Shown: in pieces, positions 1-7,976 of the stretch
Layout of the letters: each line of letters begins with the position of its first letter
How positions within the stretch are numbered: position 1 is the first letter of the stretch
IMG/VR virus record: IMGVR_UViG_3300027777_000042
Location: 1 to 57,531 of that record
Source of the DNA: a virus
Length of the DNA: 57,531 nucleotides
Direction: 5' to 3' (one strand)
Program-made: the position numbers and the translations under genes
Notes under the pieces: generated by a model
Told to the model about the DNA's origin: nothing
Database searches by the model: none
What the model saw: the letters and a program-made list of their open reading frames with translations, nothing else

Positions 1-333
1 TTCAGCTCCTGTACTGTTTGTATATAGTGCTTGCGTTCCAATAGCTGTGTTGTATGTACCTGTTGTGCTAACCCCTGCGTTATATCCAAAAGCAGTTAAA
101 TAAGGTGTACCACCTCCAGTAGTTTGTTTTGCATACACAGTACCCAATGCTGTAGCTGTGGCTTGTGATGCTCCTGCTGTAGGAACAGAACTCCAAGCAC
201 CACTCACATACTGATCTAGTTGACCTGTTGTTGAGTTGTATCCAATCTCACCATTTGCAGGAGATGCAGGGCGAGTGGCTGTTGTCCATGTAGGAAGAAA
301 AGCACCGTTAGTGCCATCAAGAATCATTGTCAT
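1..333 (-). CDS. Tail fibre protein, N-terminal part (cut by window edge)
   Basis: The first 111 codons of a fibre gene are present and the reading frame is still open at base 1. The protein opens MTMILDGTNGAFLPTW and then has the fibre-type phrase SPANGEIGYNSTTGQLDQYVSGAW, usual in phage fibres near the virion-attachment end. It ends in the first units of a repeat of the form YNTAIGTQALYTNSTG. The same repeat (NTAVGYQAL) fills the open-ended fibre gene at the right end of the window, so the two pieces are probably one gene. ATG follows the previous stop by one base, with a GGAG-type Shine-Dalgarno. That it is a fibre is clear; its receptor is unknown. Confidence 0.75.
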   Translation of the reverse strand, partial: MTMILDGTNGAFLPTWTTATRPASPANGEIGYNSTTGQLDQYVSGAWSSVPTAGASQATATALGTVYAKQTTGGGTPYLTAFGYNAGVSTTGTYNTAIGTQALYTNSTGAE

Positions 334-334
334 C

Positions 335-607
335 TTATGCTCCTATCAATGCTGTTACTTCAGCTTGTGTTAAGCCTAGTGCTGTGAGTTTTGCCAATGC
401 TGATGCTTTAGCGTTTGCTTGTGCTTGTTGTTGTTCAGCGTATTGGGATTCTAATGTTGTCAATTGAGCAGTCACAACAGATGGATCTATTGTGATTATG
501 TTTCCATCAACATCGTGTACAACTAATTCATTTAAACTATCACCCCATATAGTAACTGCGTTGGTATGAATTGCTCTTACTGCATCATTTATGGTTGGTT
601 CAATCAT
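335..607 (-). CDS. Small tail-fibre-associated protein (90 aa)
   Basis: This 90-residue protein lies between two fibre genes and overlaps the upstream one by 4 nt, so it is translationally coupled. The C-terminal half is an Ala/Gln-rich helix (about residues 55-75) followed by LTALGLTQAEVTALIGA. This ending is common in small phage proteins encoded beside tail fibres (XkdW or fibre-assembly type). There is no signal peptide or membrane segment. A role in fibre assembly or as a small fibre-associated virion protein is inferred only from position and the C-terminal motif. Confidence 0.6.
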   Translation of the reverse strand: MIEPTINDAVRAIHTNAVTIWGDSLNELVVHDVDGNIITIDPSVVTAQLTTLESQYAEQQQAQANAKASALAKLTALGLTQAEVTALIGA

Positions 608-1191
608 GCTGCTATCTCCATTAAAATTATTGAGCCAGTACTATTCCCACCACACCATTGTGCGTTTGTAGCGCCATTTGGGTTTATATATATAGCGTAG
701 GTTGTTGAAGATGTAGTGGATGGCGAATCTAAATAACTTGCACCAAGATTAATTTGTATTGCTGAACTATCACCTTTTAAAATTCCAAGACCATATGCAC
801 CAAGTAAATTTGAGCCATTTTTATATATAGTTCCAATTACATTAATAGCTGCTGATCCATTTCTAATAGGTAAACCAAAAAAAATTAAAATTTTGCTTGT
901 TGTTGCTATTGGTGTAATTGATGCAGTTAAACCAGTTGCGGTAAATACTGATGCCGATGAATCTACTTGAGTAGAATATGTTGCCCCAACAACTTGCAAC
1001 ACAGAACCAGTTTGTTGCAATATAGGATTACCAGTACTATTTAATATTTTTGTACCACTTGCTAATGTAAGTTGTTGTCCTGAACTAATCGTCAACGCAG
1101 TTGTTCCTGCTGTTTGTAATTGCAACTGACCACTTGTGTCACCTGTGGAAATTAGCCCACCCGAAGTTGCCGCATTGATAATACTAGCCAT
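604..1191 (-). CDS. Tail fibre-like structural protein (195 aa)
   Basis: Residues 1-65 are Thr/Ser/Gly/Gln-rich with the fibre-shaft pattern LQLQTAGTTALTISSGQQLTLASGTKILNSTG (seen here in broken form). The C-terminal 120 residues form a beta-rich domain (VDSSASVFTATGL, then IGTIYKNGSNLLGAYGLG) like short globular receptor-binding heads. It lacks the S74 chaperone domain found in the next gene. It sits in a run of at least five fibre-type genes and overlaps its downstream neighbour by 4 nt. Probably a separate short fibre or a fibre tip; not assignable to a named family from sequence alone. Confidence 0.65.
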   Translation of the reverse strand: MASIINAATSGGLISTGDTSGQLQLQTAGTTALTISSGQQLTLASGTKILNSTGNPILQQTGSVLQVVGATYSTQVDSSASVFTATGLTASITPIATTSKILIFFGLPIRNGSAAINVIGTIYKNGSNLLGAYGLGILKGDSSAIQINLGASYLDSPSTTSSTTYAIYINPNGATNAQWCGGNSTGSIILMEIAA

Positions 1192-1193
1192 GT

Positions 1194-2336
1194 TTATTTC
1201 CCTTCAAGAGCAGTTATACGCTCTGTTAGTGATGTAATTGTTGCTGATTGTGCTGTGATGAGCGTGTGCATTTCTTGGATTGCTTTTGTTAATACAGCAG
1301 TCATGTTGCCATAAGATAGTCCAAGCAAACCGTTATTCTCATCAACAAGTTCTGGTAGTATGGATTGAACTTCTTGAGCAATAAAACCAATTTGTTTTGG
1401 TTCGTACCCTTTTACATTGTAATTTCTTGGTTTTAATTGCAGTATTTCTGGCAAACCATAGGTTAAATCTACAATATTTTCTTTCAAAGAAACATCAGAT
1501 GTATTAGTAAAAGAACCTGCAAGAGTTAAGTAACCTCTAAGTGTTCCCTCTCCAGAATAAAAACTCATATTATTACTAGAAGTACCTTGATACCATGTGT
1601 ATGTACCATTATTTATACCAAAAGTGTATGTACCAGAGTATTGAACAAATAAACCACAACCAGTTGTTGAAGGTGTAACGCCAATTCCAACTCTACCAGT
1701 AGAGTCTATACGCATCCTTTCTGTATTTCCCCCTGCATAAAATACCATATCAGCGGCATTTAAAGCAGTGCCATAACCTGCAATAGCACATCCACCAGTT
1801 GTAGAAGAGCCTGATGTAAATAGTATTTGTGCGCCATCTCCTACAGCAGTGCCGGGGTTGTTCAACCTAATTGATGTAGTTGCCCCTGCTCCAGTTGCAT
1901 TAACAACATCTAATCTATAACTTGGGCTTGTTTGACCTATACCTACATTGCCTACATTAAAAGTGTATCCCGTAGCATAAAACCCCATTTTTGCATAAGC
2001 TGTTTGAGCATTATCTGTAGCTTGTAAATATACGCCTGTACCTGATGCTTGCGGTTGAATTCTAAATAAATCAGAACTAGCAGCAGTTACGATAAAATTG
2101 GATTGATTAGATGCTGTTCCATTTACAGTTAGCGATGTACCATTAAACTGTAACGCACTCCCAGTAGCCAAAGCACTTGTACTAGAAGCATAAGCCACAC
2201 CATTCGTTGTGAACCCTGCTCCTGATGTTTGTATTGTTCCAGTTTCAGCAGGCAGAGTAATTGTGTACGTCCCTGTTGATGCTGGAGTTATTGTGGTGCT
2301 TCCACTTGAAGAACCCGCCAAGACTAAATTTCCCAT
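1194..2336 (-). CDS. Tail fibre with C-terminal S74 intramolecular chaperone domain
   Basis: 380 aa. The N-terminal 100 residues are a Thr/Gly/Ser beta-repeat shaft (LVLAGSSSGSTTITPASTGTY, then FTTNGVAYASSTSAL). About residues 285-380 form a Peptidase_S74 domain: the SDVSLKENI motif carries the Ser and Lys of the self-cleavage dyad, followed by IGFIAQEVQSILPELV and a C-terminal coiled coil (TSLTERITALEG). In this family the domain guides trimerisation of beta-helical fibres and then cuts itself off just before the Ser. A second S74 fibre closes the gene at the right end of the window. Mature product: receptor-binding trimer. Confidence 0.85.
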   Translation of the reverse strand: MGNLVLAGSSSGSTTITPASTGTYTITLPAETGTIQTSGAGFTTNGVAYASSTSALATGSALQFNGTSLTVNGTASNQSNFIVTAASSDLFRIQPQASGTGVYLQATDNAQTAYAKMGFYATGYTFNVGNVGIGQTSPSYRLDVVNATGAGATTSIRLNNPGTAVGDGAQILFTSGSSTTGGCAIAGYGTALNAADMVFYAGGNTERMRIDSTGRVGIGVTPSTTGCGLFVQYSGTYTFGINNGTYTWYQGTSSNNMSFYSGEGTLRGYLTLAGSFTNTSDVSLKENIVDLTYGLPEILQLKPRNYNVKGYEPKQIGFIAQEVQSILPELVDENNGLLGLSYGNMTAVLTKAIQEMHTLITAQSATITSLTERITALEGK

Positions 2337-2346
2337 GTCTATTCCT

Positions 2347-3264
2347 TTATAAGATTATCCAGCGAGCGCCAGATTGCAGAGTTACTGATACCGAAGCACC
2401 CAATGTGATTGGCCCTGCTGACATTGCACTCTGCGTTGCAGGTATTGAGTAACTTGTGTTGATGGTTTGATTATTTATGATTAAACCATTACCTGCAACT
2501 AACTGTTCTGATTGAAAGTCACCTGTGCTTGGTTTAAAAAGTAATTTAGCATTACCTGTGTTTAAACTTGATACTGTACCACTTGTCGATGTAGCAAATA
2601 CTGGATAAAGATTAGTTGATGTTGTTGTATCGTTGCTTAACGTGATGTTTGTACCTGCTGTACCCCAAGTACCATCGCCCCTCCAAAATGTTGATGCAGT
2701 CGCACCCGTACCACCATTAAGATTGGTTACTGGTAAATTACCTGTTACATCAGCAGTCAAAGATACTGCACCAAAAGTAGGCACACCACTTGGATTACCG
2801 TGAAGAACAGTAGTGGTTGTACCTGCGGCAGTTGATGTTGGGGCGACTCCTGCACCTCCTCCAATGACAACACCGTACTGCGTTAAAGCACCAGAAGATA
2901 CCAATGTGCCAGTTGCTGTGTAGGCTAGAACACCTCCAGAAGTTCCTGATGTTAAGCCAGTACCTCCATTGGCAACTGGCAAAGCAGTACCAGACAAAGT
3001 AATTGCAAGCGTACCACTTGTGGTAATTGGAGAACCTGCAATTGACAAAAACGCAGGGACAGTAGCCGCAACGCTTGTAACTGAACCTGATGAACCTGCA
3101 TTACTAGCAAGAAGTTTAACTGTACCCGCACTGTTCTTAAAATACAATTTTTCATCAACCGTATTAAGTGCTAACTCGCCTGCAACAAGATTTCCAGAAG
3201 ATGGTGTTGCCGCCGCAGTCGTGCTGTAGTACAGCGAAATTGGTGTAAAGTTTGTAGCCGCCAT
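2347..3264 (-). CDS. Tail fibre protein with virion-attachment-type N terminus
   Basis: 305 aa. Residues 1-55 carry the phage-fibre anchor pattern PSSGNLVAGELALNTVDEKL followed by YFKNSAGTVKLL. The body contains the shaft signature LPVANGGTGLTSGTSGG once, plus a related copy around LNGGTGATASTFWRGDGTWG. No S74 chaperone is present. The ATG shares its A with the stop of the upstream 727-residue fibre (TAATG). It shares shaft phrases (VLHGN...SGVPTFGAVSLTADVTG) with that upstream fibre, so these two genes are probably related by duplication. Confidence 0.75.
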   Translation of the reverse strand: MAATNFTPISLYYSTTAAATPSSGNLVAGELALNTVDEKLYFKNSAGTVKLLASNAGSSGSVTSVAATVPAFLSIAGSPITTSGTLAITLSGTALPVANGGTGLTSGTSGGVLAYTATGTLVSSGALTQYGVVIGGGAGVAPTSTAAGTTTTVLHGNPSGVPTFGAVSLTADVTGNLPVTNLNGGTGATASTFWRGDGTWGTAGTNITLSNDTTTSTNLYPVFATSTSGTVSSLNTGNAKLLFKPSTGDFQSEQLVAGNGLIINNQTINTSYSIPATQSAMSAGPITLGASVSVTLQSGARWIIL

Positions 3265-5447
3265 TAGAATGTTCCTCCAAATATACCAGTTGTTGCCGTT
3301 ACAGTTGTTGCGGATACAGTAGTAAATGCGCCCGTGTTTGTAGATGTAGCACCAACAGTACCATTGATGTTAATAGAGGCTGTTCCCGTCAGGTTTGTAA
3401 CCGTTCCACTTGAAGGTGTACCCAAAACCCCACCATTTACTACAAAAGCGCCTGCCGTTCCTACATTAACACCTAAAGCGGTGACTACACCTGTTCCTAA
3501 GCTGGTAATCCCTGTTCCGCCATTGGCAACAGGAAGAGTGCCTGAAACGTCAGCAGTAAGACTCACAGCCCCAAAAATAGGTGCTCCTGAAGCGTTACCA
3601 TGTAAAACCGTTGTGGAAGTTCCTGCGCTCGTCGTAGCCAACGCTGTTGTTGATGAAGCGTAAGTCACACCATATTGCGTAAAAGCGCTAGATTGACCTG
3701 TACCGCCAGCCGTATTTGGCAAAGTTCCTGTGGTCAACGCTGATGTTGATGTGGCGTACATTGCACCACCAGAGGTGAATGATGTGAGGTTTGTTCCGCC
3801 ATTTGCTGTGGCCAATGTTCCCGCGACCGTTATCACGCCTGATGTAGCGGTTGACGGGGTTAAACCCGTTGTGCCAAATGACAAAGTTGTCACCGCCACG
3901 CCTGACAGAGTAGACCACTGCGGAGCGGTCGCGCCTGAATTAACCGTCAACACTTGACCCGCAGTACCTATAGCTAGGGTTGAATGCGCGCTTGTTCCTG
4001 CGCCGTATCCTAAAGCACCTATAGCTAAAGATGTTTGACCCGTACCCCCATTACCTACGGGCAACGTGCCTGTGACGCCTGTAGTCAGTGGTAACCCTGT
4101 GGTGTTTGTAAGCGTTCCTGTGAGGGGTGTGCCCAGCGCCCCACCATTCACTACAAAAGCGCCTGAAGATCCTGTATTGACCCCTAAAGCGGTGACTACT
4201 CCTGTACCCGTTGTGACCGTGCTTGGTGTAGCGCCCACACCGCCCCCAACCATCAGCGCATTGCTAGCTAAAAGCGGGCTAGTCGCCCACGTAGTGGCAG
4301 AGCTGAAATAAGGAATCCCGCCTGATGTTCCCGCTATAGTCATAGCGACGGCTGTATTGGGATTAGCTACCGAAATTATACCGCCCGTAAACGCTACAGA
4401 AGTTACCGTTCCCGTTCCTGACACAGCTGTCCAAGTTGGCGCGCCTGAGCCTTGGCTTGTTAAAATTTGCCCCGCAAGCCCTGCAGCTGTCGCAGCATAT
4501 GAGCTCCCATTTCCGTAAATGACGGATCCTGCTGCAGGTGTTGAACTACTATTCGTACCACCTTGGGCTATGGCTAATATACCTGTTGTAACTTGAGAGG
4601 CTTGAATAGCGATTGAAGTGTTTGTTGTGCTGGTAATTTGACCATACGCATTAGTAGTAAAAACGGGAACAACCGAAGCCGAACCATACGTACCCGCAGT
4701 ACCCACCGCGGCCATCGAAATGGTTCCTGAAACGGTAATTGGTCCGCCAGTCAATCCTGCGCCCGTACTGATTGAAGTAACTGAGCCCGCACTCAAAGAA
4801 TTTGAAGTTGCAGCGGTGATACGACCATAAGCGTCAACAGTAATCGTAGCTGCTGTGTATTGCTGGGGTGTAACTGTGGTAGTTGCTAAGCTCAAAGTTG
4901 GGTTACCGCTTGAGCCCGTCCCGTTTGCGACGTTGATTTGACCGCTTGTACCCGTAATTGTAACGGGCGTCAAAGTTGATGAACTACCTATAGCCAGTAA
5001 ACCCGTTCCCGTGGTGTTGGCCAGCGTCAAAGGCAAACCCGTAAGGGATACTGTGGGGTTTCCCGCCACGCCTGATCCGTTAGCAACCGAAAGCCCTGAA
5101 GAGCCTGACACGATTGAAACACCCGTCAAAGTGCTTGAATTAGTTTTGACTTGAATACCCGTGCCCGACGAGATCAATGACGCCAACGCCACTGTAGGGC
5201 TAATCGTATAAGTCCCTTGAGCCCCGCCGTCAGTGATTGATAAGCCCGTGCCAACACTAACATATCTACTATTTGGTAATGTTGACTGTTGTGAAACAGT
5301 TAGGAAAGGTTGTGTTTGTACAGGACTATTTGTAATTGCTGAAACAGTTGTTTGTACTGTTTGCCCATTTTGCACAACAGGCACTAATTCCGCACCTGTA
5401 ATAGCGGTTGGAGCTGTTGGCAACTGTGATATTCGAATATTAGACAT
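3264..5447 (-). CDS. Large tail fibre/shaft protein with NGGTG repeats
   Basis: 727 aa, almost entirely low-complexity Thr/Ser/Gly/Val beta structure. The shaft signature LPVANGGTG, with variants TLPVGNGGTGQTS, LPNTAGGTGQSS and LATANGGTNLTS, recurs at least six times, as do VVTALGVN and FVVNGGALGTP. The first 60-70 residues (RISQLPTAPTAITGAELVPV, then VQNGQTVQTTV) resemble a virion-binding domain. The DNA for the rest (about 3290-5250) is clearly more GC-rich than its neighbours and uses many GCG and CCC codons, while the N-terminal codons are AT-rich. This suggests exchange of the distal receptor module. No chaperone domain is visible. Confidence 0.8.
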   Translation of the reverse strand: MSNIRISQLPTAPTAITGAELVPVVQNGQTVQTTVSAITNSPVQTQPFLTVSQQSTLPNSRYVSVGTGLSITDGGAQGTYTISPTVALASLISSGTGIQVKTNSSTLTGVSIVSGSSGLSVANGSGVAGNPTVSLTGLPLTLANTTGTGLLAIGSSSTLTPVTITGTSGQINVANGTGSSGNPTLSLATTTVTPQQYTAATITVDAYGRITAATSNSLSAGSVTSISTGAGLTGGPITVSGTISMAAVGTAGTYGSASVVPVFTTNAYGQITSTTNTSIAIQASQVTTGILAIAQGGTNSSSTPAAGSVIYGNGSSYAATAAGLAGQILTSQGSGAPTWTAVSGTGTVTSVAFTGGIISVANPNTAVAMTIAGTSGGIPYFSSATTWATSPLLASNALMVGGGVGATPSTVTTGTGVVTALGVNTGSSGAFVVNGGALGTPLTGTLTNTTGLPLTTGVTGTLPVGNGGTGQTSLAIGALGYGAGTSAHSTLAIGTAGQVLTVNSGATAPQWSTLSGVAVTTLSFGTTGLTPSTATSGVITVAGTLATANGGTNLTSFTSGGAMYATSTSALTTGTLPNTAGGTGQSSAFTQYGVTYASSTTALATTSAGTSTTVLHGNASGAPIFGAVSLTADVSGTLPVANGGTGITSLGTGVVTALGVNVGTAGAFVVNGGVLGTPSSGTVTNLTGTASININGTVGATSTNTGAFTTVSATTVTATTGIFGGTF

Positions 5448-5448
5448 G

Positions 5449-5820
5449 TTATGGGCTCAAATTGTCTAGATTTCCATCAACTTGATCTTGCGAAGTCTCT
5501 GGGGCTATACCAAACTCACCAGCGCTACTTGACACTGCAGACTGACCAGGTCCATTTACCACATTTGGATCAGTTGTAATAGCGTCATTATACTGGGCAA
5601 TATCAGCATCTGGCCTAGGAAATCTAATAGAAATTTTTTCAGTTTGTCTTGCAGGTAATCGATATGGATCACGTTCATCATTGCAACCTTCATTACAAAC
5701 ACGTAATCCAGAAATATTTCTATCATTACCTATATCAGAATAGGCACGTTTCATTTTGCATCTGTCACAAATGGCAATCGATAAGACTGAATTACCAAGT
5801 GTGTCAAGCCAGATGCTCAT
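5449..5820 (-). CDS. Small conserved virion protein with zinc-ribbon-like cysteines
   Basis: 123 aa. The N-terminal 60 residues contain ICDRCKMKRAYSDIGNDRNI, then LRVCNEGCNDERDPYRLPAR. The CxxC plus CxxxC pair is a probable zinc-binding knuckle. Related short proteins are common in podovirus-like phages next to the neck and fibre genes. The C-terminal 50 residues are acidic and disordered-looking. The start overlaps the stop of the upstream adaptor gene by 4 nt. Probably a minor tail or neck component; exact job unknown. Confidence 0.6.
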   Translation of the reverse strand: MSIWLDTLGNSVLSIAICDRCKMKRAYSDIGNDRNISGLRVCNEGCNDERDPYRLPARQTEKISIRFPRPDADIAQYNDAITTDPNVVNGPGQSAVSSSAGEFGIAPETSQDQVDGNLDNLSP

Positions 5821-6881
5821 CTTGTATAGGGTGAAATATTAGGCGCAAAATAGATCGGAGATTTATCCCGTTCTTCTTGTTCAGCTTGCATCCATGTTTC
5901 TTGTGCTTCAGCTTTAATCATGCCAATCCTAGCAGGGTCAACTGCGGGTAATTCTAATGCCATTTGATGTGCTAACATGTTCTGTATGGCAAGATACCAA
6001 CGCTGGGGTATTTCTATTTGTCCCTGCAATGATCCCACGTCTTGGACGTATCTATGACACCATGCGACTATTTGTGGTGCATATGTCTGAGGTGTGGGCC
6101 ACAAATACATACCGGGTTGTGGGATGTTTCTGTCAAACCAGTACTGTAATGGGTAGTTATTTGTAAAATTCTTATTTGGCAAGTTTGTGTAATCATCACG
6201 ATTCATCCTTGCTAGTGGTATTTCCGTTGCATTAGATCCAAACACAACTTGATAAACACCCATGTTAATTCCAGATGTTTGAACAATTCGCCAATAGGGC
6301 TGTGTAGCAGATGGGTCCAGATCATAATAGATCCATGTCCCTGACACCCAATTTACAGCTCCAGGACTATATACAGTCGTCCAAGTAGTTCCATCTGATG
6401 AATACTGTATTTGAATTGTGACAGAACCACTTACAGCAGGCAAAATACCTACTGTGCCCATATAGATTCCACCACCACTACCTAAGTTAATACCAATTGA
6501 ACTAGTGTTATTTGTGCATTGGCAAATATTTGTATATTTACCATCAAAAGCATAGCTTCCATTACCTGTGGTTGAATAACCACCTGTGGTATTTGTAGTG
6601 ACCGTTCTGTAATTTGCATTAAGAACATCATTAATGCCTGTATCTAGATAGTAAATATAGTGATCAGGTACTAATCCATATACTACTTTTTGAATGCACC
6701 AATATTGAATGCCTCTATTTGCTAAATTTGACAGCACATAATATAGACTGTCTTTTGATGCCAATACTTGCTCATCAGTGAGCTCTTCGGCTAATTTTCC
6801 AGCCCTACGAGCACCATGATCAATCAGTTGCTGAACAGTAATAACTGTTTGACCAACTGTTCCGCTTGTATTTAAAGCCAT
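5817..6881 (-). CDS. Head-to-tail adaptor (P22 gp4-like) with inserted discoidin-like domain
   Basis: 354 aa. The two ends match helical head-tail adaptors of the P22 gp4 type: residues 1-80 (TVQQLIDHGARRAGKLAEEL, then LYYVLSNLANRGIQYW) and residues 215-354 (IPLARMNRDDYTNLPNKN, then IEIPQRWYLAIQNMLAHQ). About residues 95-214 interrupt this fold with a beta-rich segment (YAFDGKYTNICQCTNNTSSIGINLG, given here as a pattern; SVTIQIQYSSDGTTWTTVY; WRIVQTSGINMGVYQVVFG) that looks like an F5/8 type C (discoidin) galactose-binding-like domain. The adaptor would sit under the portal; the insert could project outward. Adaptor call good; insert identity is inference. Confidence 0.7.
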   Translation of the reverse strand: MALNTSGTVGQTVITVQQLIDHGARRAGKLAEELTDEQVLASKDSLYYVLSNLANRGIQYWCIQKVVYGLVPDHYIYYLDTGINDVLNANYRTVTTNTTGGYSTTGNGSYAFDGKYTNICQCTNNTSSIGINLGSGGGIYMGTVGILPAVSGSVTIQIQYSSDGTTWTTVYSPGAVNWVSGTWIYYDLDPSATQPYWRIVQTSGINMGVYQVVFGSNATEIPLARMNRDDYTNLPNKNFTNNYPLQYWFDRNIPQPGMYLWPTPQTYAPQIVAWCHRYVQDVGSLQGQIEIPQRWYLAIQNMLAHQMALELPAVDPARIGMIKAEAQETWMQAEQEERDKSPIYFAPNISPYTR

Positions 6882-7514
6882 TTACCATCCTTTTATGTCG
6901 TGCTTTTTGGCTTGTCCGCCATCTTTACAATGCCAATTTTTCAAAGAAGCTTTAGCCCGTGGTGCATCACCTTTTGCATGCTTTACAACACCGGACATAC
7001 GAGCACAAAATGAATTATGTCTAGGACCTGACGCTTGTGGCGCCTTTAAATGACTACCTGTTGCTCTATTAACTTTTTCACGACCTTTTGCAGTTAGTCC
7101 TGCACCTTTATCAGTAGGTCTTTTATCACCTTCTTTAATAGAAAGTCTTACATTTCCACCATTCTTTTTGCTTTGAGAATGTTTTAAATCATATGCAGTA
7201 GGCGCACCTTTGCTCCCAGGTTTGCGCATATGCTCCCCAGAACCATTTTTAATGCGCTCTTGCTTTGCATGAATATTATCCCATAACCCACCGGACTTCA
7301 TATAGCCCATTTTGTTTCTAACTTCAGGCGGTAATTTCTTTAAGCCTTTATTGTCTTCAGGCACAGATTTTAAAGAACCACCATCTTTTTTATTTGCCGC
7401 TCTTTTCATTGCATATGCAATAGCCACGGCTTGTTTAGTGGGTTTACCTGCATGAACTTCTGCAGATATATTCTTACTAAAAGCTTCTTTGGATTTACTT
7501 TTAATAAGTGGCAT
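6882..7514 (-). CDS. Lys/Gly-rich small-motif protein with KDGG motifs (210 aa)
   Basis: The protein looks like several short phage peptides joined together. It starts MPLIKSKSKEAFSKNISAEV and QAVAIAYAMKRAANKKDGG, continues with LWDNIHAKQERIKNGSGEHM, and ends with GLTAKGREKVNRATGSHLKA, then NSFCARMSGVVKHAKGDAPR and LKNWHCKDGGQAKK. Each block occurs in phage and virion-associated small proteins known to me, but I cannot name a function. It is strongly basic with no membrane segment. It shares the K-x-GG motif with two other proteins in this operon. A DNA-binding or packaged virion peptide role is possible. Confidence 0.6.
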   Translation of the reverse strand: MPLIKSKSKEAFSKNISAEVHAGKPTKQAVAIAYAMKRAANKKDGGSLKSVPEDNKGLKKLPPEVRNKMGYMKSGGLWDNIHAKQERIKNGSGEHMRKPGSKGAPTAYDLKHSQSKKNGGNVRLSIKEGDKRPTDKGAGLTAKGREKVNRATGSHLKAPQASGPRHNSFCARMSGVVKHAKGDAPRAKASLKNWHCKDGGQAKKHDIKGW

Positions 7515-7516
7515 GA

Positions 7517-7936
7517 TTACACCGTTGGGTTAACGTAATGTTTTTGCATTTCAAGAATGACCGTGTATGAATCTCCAGCACCACCATCTAAAGTAGTAAA
7601 AGAAATTGACCCTGTTTTGCCCGTACCTGAATTGTTTGTCAATCCACCAAAACTTGAATAATCTTGCGTGTACGCATTATTTTGTGGAATAGTCTCAATG
7701 ACTACAGGTGCTGTTGCAACCCAATTCATCTGAACCTCAAGTCCATGCGTCATTGCAGTTACTTTAAGAATGCTTACGGCATCACAAGCACCACCTGCAT
7801 TAGACGCAAGTAAGTTTGCAGGATTTACTTTAACAACAGCAGACTCGTTCTCAGTTGCAGTCATTGTTGCATAAAATTTCATAATAGCGATTCTCTCGCC
7901 ATCAAATATTGTTTGAGATGTAGCTGTAATTGCCAT
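7517..7936 (-). CDS. Putative virion structural protein (139 aa)
   Basis: 139 aa, beta-rich, no cysteine cluster and no membrane segment (ITATSQTIFDGERIAIMKFY; MNWVATAPVVIETIPQNNAY; YTVILEMQKHYVNP). It lies immediately downstream of a strong hairpin terminator and three bases from the next gene. Its size and position between capsid/decoration genes and the neck adaptor fit a minor head or head-tail joining protein, but I do not recognise a named family. Confidence 0.6.
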   Translation of the reverse strand: MAITATSQTIFDGERIAIMKFYATMTATENESAVVKVNPANLLASNAGGACDAVSILKVTAMTHGLEVQMNWVATAPVVIETIPQNNAYTQDYSSFGGLTNNSGTGKTGSISFTTLDGGAGDSYTVILEMQKHYVNPTV

Positions 7937-7947
7937 AATAGTTCCTT

Positions 7948-7972
7948 AAAAAGTAAGGGCCGAAGCCCCTAC
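7948..7972 (-). terminator. Rho-independent terminator with UUCG tetraloop
   Basis: On the minus strand the arms GTAGGGGC and GCCCTTAC pair over 8 bp (one G.T) around a TTCG tetraloop, and five T follow. It lies 4 nt past the stop of the upstream Lys/Gly-rich protein gene and in the correct orientation for the structural operon. It would cap the highly expressed capsid block and lower transcription into the neck and fibre genes. Confidence 0.85.
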
Positions 7973-7976
7973 TAAT

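Noticed and set aside
3334-4311. Several plus-strand open frames of 80-110 residues over the large fibre gene
   Set aside because: Val/Pro/Ala-rich antisense shadows of Thr/Gly repeats in the GC-richer fibre; no ribosome sites and against the operon direction.
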